Shown here piece after piece: positions 60,167 through 64,000 of a stretch of 64,000 bases of DNA. The notes beneath the pieces were generated by a model. That model had not been told where the DNA came from. It made no database searches and saw only the letters and a program-made list of their open reading frames with translations. Both the position numbers and the translations under genes were made by a program. Numbering within the stretch: position 1 is the first letter of the stretch; every line of letters begins with the position of its first letter. This stretch comes from Haemonchus contortus. Taxonomy: Eukaryota > Nematoda > Chromadorea > Rhabditida > Trichostrongylidae. The stretch is from positions 39,410,468 through 39,474,467 of the forward strand of contig LS997563.1 of assembly GCA_000469685.2 (NCBI GenBank), written 5' to 3'.

Positions 60167-60241
60167 GGTTCAACGGATTGTTGCGAAAAGGCTGAAGCAC
60201 CAACGCCTCTGCAGTACCCTGGTGGCCACTTTAAAATCTAC
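60167..60241 (+). CDS. Candidate penultimate exon of an unknown gene
   Basis: Strong acceptor AATTTTTTTTCAG and donor C|GTACGT bound 75 nt. Read in phase 0 it gives GSTDCCEKAEAPTPLQYP and GGHFKIY; read one base later it is also open (RIVAKRLKHQRLCS). Both frames join in phase to the exon at 61171. The first looks more like a globular protein. Family not recognised. Confidence 0.35.
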
Positions 60242-61170
60242 CGTACGTTTTTTTCATTTATTGACTTTAATAGTTCTTTGTTTCGTTCTTTTCTTCATTC
60301 TTGGAAGTCGCTACTGTTTGTTGTTCTTTTTTTCCAATCGAGTGATTCAGCGTTACGACATTACTTCGCTGTGGATGCCATAGTTGAACATAGTACGAGT
60401 ATTTTGAGAATAGCTATGAATTCTGTAGTAAAGTAATAAGAGTAATAAGAAGCTGGTCGGTATTAAAACCGTTCAATCGATTGTTTTTCAAAAGATGCAA
60501 GGTTATAGGCATTCTGAACAATTATTCATCAAAAAAAGTTTTTTAAAATACTTCTTCAATACCTGAAATAAACTACTTTCAAAACTCGGTTTTCTTGGTT
60601 TAAATTGTTGGAAAGTTTTTATAGAGTCTATCTCCGACTCCATTTATCGAAAGTTTTCATAGGGTATTGTTGAAGCATTCATTATTGTATTTGCTACTGA
60701 CAATTATCTTCGAATTCCGTTACCAATTTGTCTTGTAGCTGCTGCTCAGAATCCTAGAAGTTTTTGAGAACTCGGTGGACTCGTGCAATCCACATGATGA
60801 TTAGTTTGAGTCGGCAGACGTACCCATTCTTCAGACAATTTGTGCACCTAACGAATAATACAGAAAATATCAAAATAAAAATCATCAAAAAACAGTTGTT
60901 TCATACCAGAAAAAGTATTGAAAATAATCAGTAATAACAAAACTTTTTAATAGCTATGGGCAGGTTTAGTCGAGGGAACCCTTTGGACTGAGTGCGCTCA
61001 CAAAGGATAACTTCATCCCTTGGTTAGATGCAGCGTTATTGGTAGGTAACTTGACAATTAGAAGTCTTTCATGAGATGGTATAATACTTATCCTAGATTT
61101 GGATAATAAAATTTATATAATGTATGTGTATGGTGTTTAGGACGAAGTTTGTTTGTTTTGTTGTCTGTAG

Positions 61171-61229
61171 GCATCTCAAGTCGAGCAACGAAAGAACTGG
61201 AAGTAACTGAAGTTAGCAAGTTCAAGTAA
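61171..61229 (+). CDS. Candidate terminal exon following 60167-60241
   Basis: Acceptor TTGTTGTCTGTAG, then in the preferred phase 18 codons (RISSRATKELEVTEVSKFK, the first residue split) and TAA at 61227-61229. In the alternative phase it ends earlier, at a TAA near 61204. The intron is 929 nt. Upstream exons were not found. Confidence 0.33.
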
Positions 61230-61896
61230 CATTCGGAGTTTCTTCTAAAAAAAGTAGTTTAAAGTCAAGTAAGTGCAATAATTTGAAGGTAGGATCCTGA
61301 ATAGTCCACGGGTCCAAATATCTTTCCTACGAATACTCTGCCTACTCTCCTTGCCTGCAAGTGAACTGAGTTAGCTGGGGTGACCCCCTCCTGGCCCTCT
61401 TTATAGGCATTGTGCTTCTGGAGTACTGCATAACCAAGAGTGTGAGGTTTCAGACTAACCACTGCCGAGTCTTTGATATGTGTCAATGTCCGAGAATGAT
61501 TGTCTACTTAAAAAAAGATTACGAATAGAGTTCAGTGCGTTCTCAATGATGATAGCGGGACATTCCCAGAAAAAAGGTTGTTTTGTAGGTCAGCCGTTCA
61601 TGAAAACGTCTGATATATTGCAACGGCTCCACTGAGGCATTTTCTAGGACAATGCGATACTTTTTCCATTTAAATAGTCCTTGACTATCAAATTGGAAAA
61701 TGGGTTTACTGGTCCCTAGTTACCATCAGCTAGAAGCACTGATAAAACAGAGTTACTAGGTAGGAACTTTATATCTGATAACTCTGAATTGTAATGGCTG
61801 TAAGCTAAGGTAGCGTTAACGGACTTTATATCTGGGAACTATGAACTGGAGGCCTGATTCTGAGCTGTGATGGCTGTAAGCTTAGAAGGTATCAAC

Positions 61897-62186
61897 AGAG
61901 TGCGCTTCGTTGCGCGCGTCCGTCGAAACTAGGTCACGCCGCAGCCGTCGCATGCGGCGGGTCAGTCCGCGATACTTGACAGACGTCGCAGTCGTCAATG
62001 GGGCATGGGATTTTCGCCTAGTCCATGGCAGTCAGCCAAAGAGAAGATAACACGTGCAAATGCGAATCGTACACACCACCGACACTTGGTAGTACTGCAA
62101 TGCATCTCGAGACCTCATGGGTCGCGCCGCGCGCGAAGTGGGCGTGGTGACCTACTTCCAACGGACGCGCGCAGCGGACGTTCTCC
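61897..62186. mobile_element. MULE-like MITE, copy B
   Basis: 290-bp relative of copy A in the opposite orientation; shared blocks include the GCGCGCGTC terminal core and AAGAGAAGATAACACG in the middle. Flanked by GGTATCAAC at 61888-61896 and 62187-62195 (the match extends to 11 bp). A second copy with its own different target duplication confirms a mobile family. Confidence 0.8.
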
Positions 62187-62199
62187 GGTATCAACAGGG

Positions 62200-64000
62200 T
62201 CTTGAATGGTACGATTTGAAGGACTTCCCCAAAAATGACCTGTTGGTTGTGTAAATCTTGGAATTGCTGCTCACTACTCTTTCAAAAAAAGTTAGGGATC
62301 AAAGCGGAACATTTTCCTGAGCTGGAATCTACTGTTTCTTTTGTAAAGTTTTTAAAAGGATTTTCAAGGATAGGGATTTTTCTTACTACATAGGTTTTCA
62401 TCACATCGCCGCAATGGTGATATTAAATTTTCCATCGATATTTCCGAGTTGGATTCTACTTTTATGATAAACTTCAAAAAATACAATTCTTGAAGTAAGC
62501 TGATGCGAGTTTCGGAACTTTCTAGTGGCACTGAAAATTCCATTCAAGGGAAAAAATTTGTTCTCAAGTCCACATCGAATTCCAATCTTCAATTCCATTT
62601 CCTTCCTTGTTCAGTCATCGAAACTTGCTTTCTTTAATGAAGCCTCACGCAATGGATTTAAGATGAGGTGATGAAAAAAGTGGACTGGGCAGGGGCTCAT
62701 CCGAAAAGCCTGAGACTAGCTCTTTCCCTTACACGCCTTTTTGAGGGCTTTCGGAGTTTCGAAGGAGAATCTTAAAAACCTTCTCCTCATGTTACTGTAC
62801 AAGTTCCAGTGATCTCTGGACTGTATGCTACTGTCAAAAATATGTTTTTCGTTTTTTTTATATTTACCAAACTTATGGTGGTCCCTCGAAAAAAGGTACC
62901 TCTCGCTAAAGTTTCCCGTTTTGCAGCGGCGGCGTTTCCCTCGATTAGCCTTGACCTGACGTTTTCCGCTGTTTTTCAGCTGTGAGATTTTCCGCCCAAG
63001 GGTTTTTCGTGTTCGTCGGCGAGCCGAGCGGTCAGCCGACCCCCCTTCGTCGTCCTGTCATTCGTATGTCTACGCAGGTTCTTTGTTACGAGGGCTTTCT
63101 TTTTCCTGTCTTGCTTTCTCCGGGTATTCCGCTCGCCATCCTAGAAGTCTTGCACCATAGATTTCGAAGTTCTTCTTTGAATCAGAAATTGCCCTAATTT
63201 GGATAATCTATGAGTGGTTAGAAAGTACCCTATTTTAAGAAATTTATGAACGCAATACTTTGCTTCTTATAGAGCCGCGATATCGTCGGAAAGTCTTTCC
63301 TACCATCCTTTCGGAAGGAGTTACCAGACTTTCACAAAAAAGCGACTTTTCCCGTTGAGTGTGGTACCTGCCCAGTTATTTTTATTTTTCTATCTTCATT
63401 TTGACTTGATGTTTTGTTAACTGCTGTTATTTCGCCGCAGTACGCGTTCCGAACGGCTAGACTTTCTAACTTTATTTCAGAATGTGACTATTTTCCGAAA
63501 GACCCGAATAAGACCCTTTGGCCTTTCTGTAATTTCAGATATATTCAGATAGATAATCTTCAATTCCGAATCTGAGTTTTCGGCTGCTTTAACCTCCTAC
63601 TACTAGCCTTTCAACTACTTGTTAGATGATTTTAGAGAAGTAAAAATGGGAGCTTACAGTTCAAGATCCCTCCTTCAAAGTCGGATAAGTTCTAAAATAT
63701 TTATTTTCTGGACGAGTTTCCTTCTGCTAGCGTTTTTTTGCGTCTAACCTCAACCCACAAAGTACGAAGAGTTTCCGTTACTTCCAGATGCTCATTGTCA
63801 TAATGGGTTCCGCCCTATTGACTACCAAATGAGACCAGGGTCCGGAATTGAAAATTAAGTCAGACCGCAAGAATTGAAACTTAAGTTCAAAATCGATAAT
63901 TCGCAAAAGTAGTGTTTATAACTTTAGCGATTTTTTTTACTGGTGAACAGTTGATCTTCTACCCAATCAACTTCTTTGTCAAAAGCCAAGGCTGTTCCGT
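62200..64000. other. Stretch without a recognisable gene
   Basis: A GC-richer patch at 62920-63070 has a GTTTTTCAG acceptor (62978) and a 71-codon frame from 62982, but no donor or family support. The rest is AT-rich. Confidence 0.4.

Noticed and set aside
62982..63197. 71-codon frame after a GTTTTTCAG
   Set aside because: The frame starts with an alternative codon, no donor fits, and the composition matches the pyrimidine-rich strand.

Overview
This is eukaryotic genomic DNA, most likely from a parasitic nematode close to the hookworms and other strongylids. That placement is an inference. It rests on short U-rich TTTTCAG splice acceptors, one of them 7 nt before a start codon (the arrangement of a spliced-leader site), on a gene with both very short and very long introns, on three irritans/bandit-like mariner copies and on many small palindromic elements. 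Gene density is very low. There is no operon, rRNA gene, CRISPR array or convincing intact tRNA gene. Nearly all of the raw open reading frames are chance frames.

The one gene that can be rebuilt completely is on the minus strand, 22576 down to 9742. It is an 8-exon ZIP-family (SLC39, subfamily II) zinc/iron transporter of 325 residues. All exon phases agree, all splice sites are canonical, there are eight membrane segments, a His/Asp-rich cytosolic loop and the TM4/TM5 metal-site histidines. Exons 1-6 lie within about 2.6 kb; exons 7 and 8 are separated from them and from each other by introns of 6.5 kb and 3.5 kb.

The long introns are built from mobile DNA. Intron 6 (13454-19983) holds a MULE-like MITE (13518-13809) just upstream of exon 7. 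It also holds a 4.5 kb fold-back element (14624-19122) with 1.4 kb inverted arms, a 38-bp perfect palindrome near each tip, a tRNA-like promoter unit in each arm, and a complete but dead mariner (16456-17716) in its loop. Intron 7 holds another MITE (12569-12739), and intron 2 holds a copy of a dispersed SINE-like repeat.

Outside the gene are two more mariners (5990-7250 plus; 30491-31752 minus), a second copy of the MULE-like MITE (61897-62186), two more small inverted-repeat elements (27543-27798; 52312-52474), and at least seven copies of a SINE-like family with a shared TCCTCCCA...GGGAGGGATG core. There are also simple repeats and a cluster of GGCCTA motifs (25679-26188). Exon pairs at 4914/5171 and 60167/61171 (plus strand) and a few coding-like frames (28160, 40141, 41834, 50456, 54337) may be parts of other genes, but none resembles a family I recognise. 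The rest is AT-rich sequence in which I see no gene.
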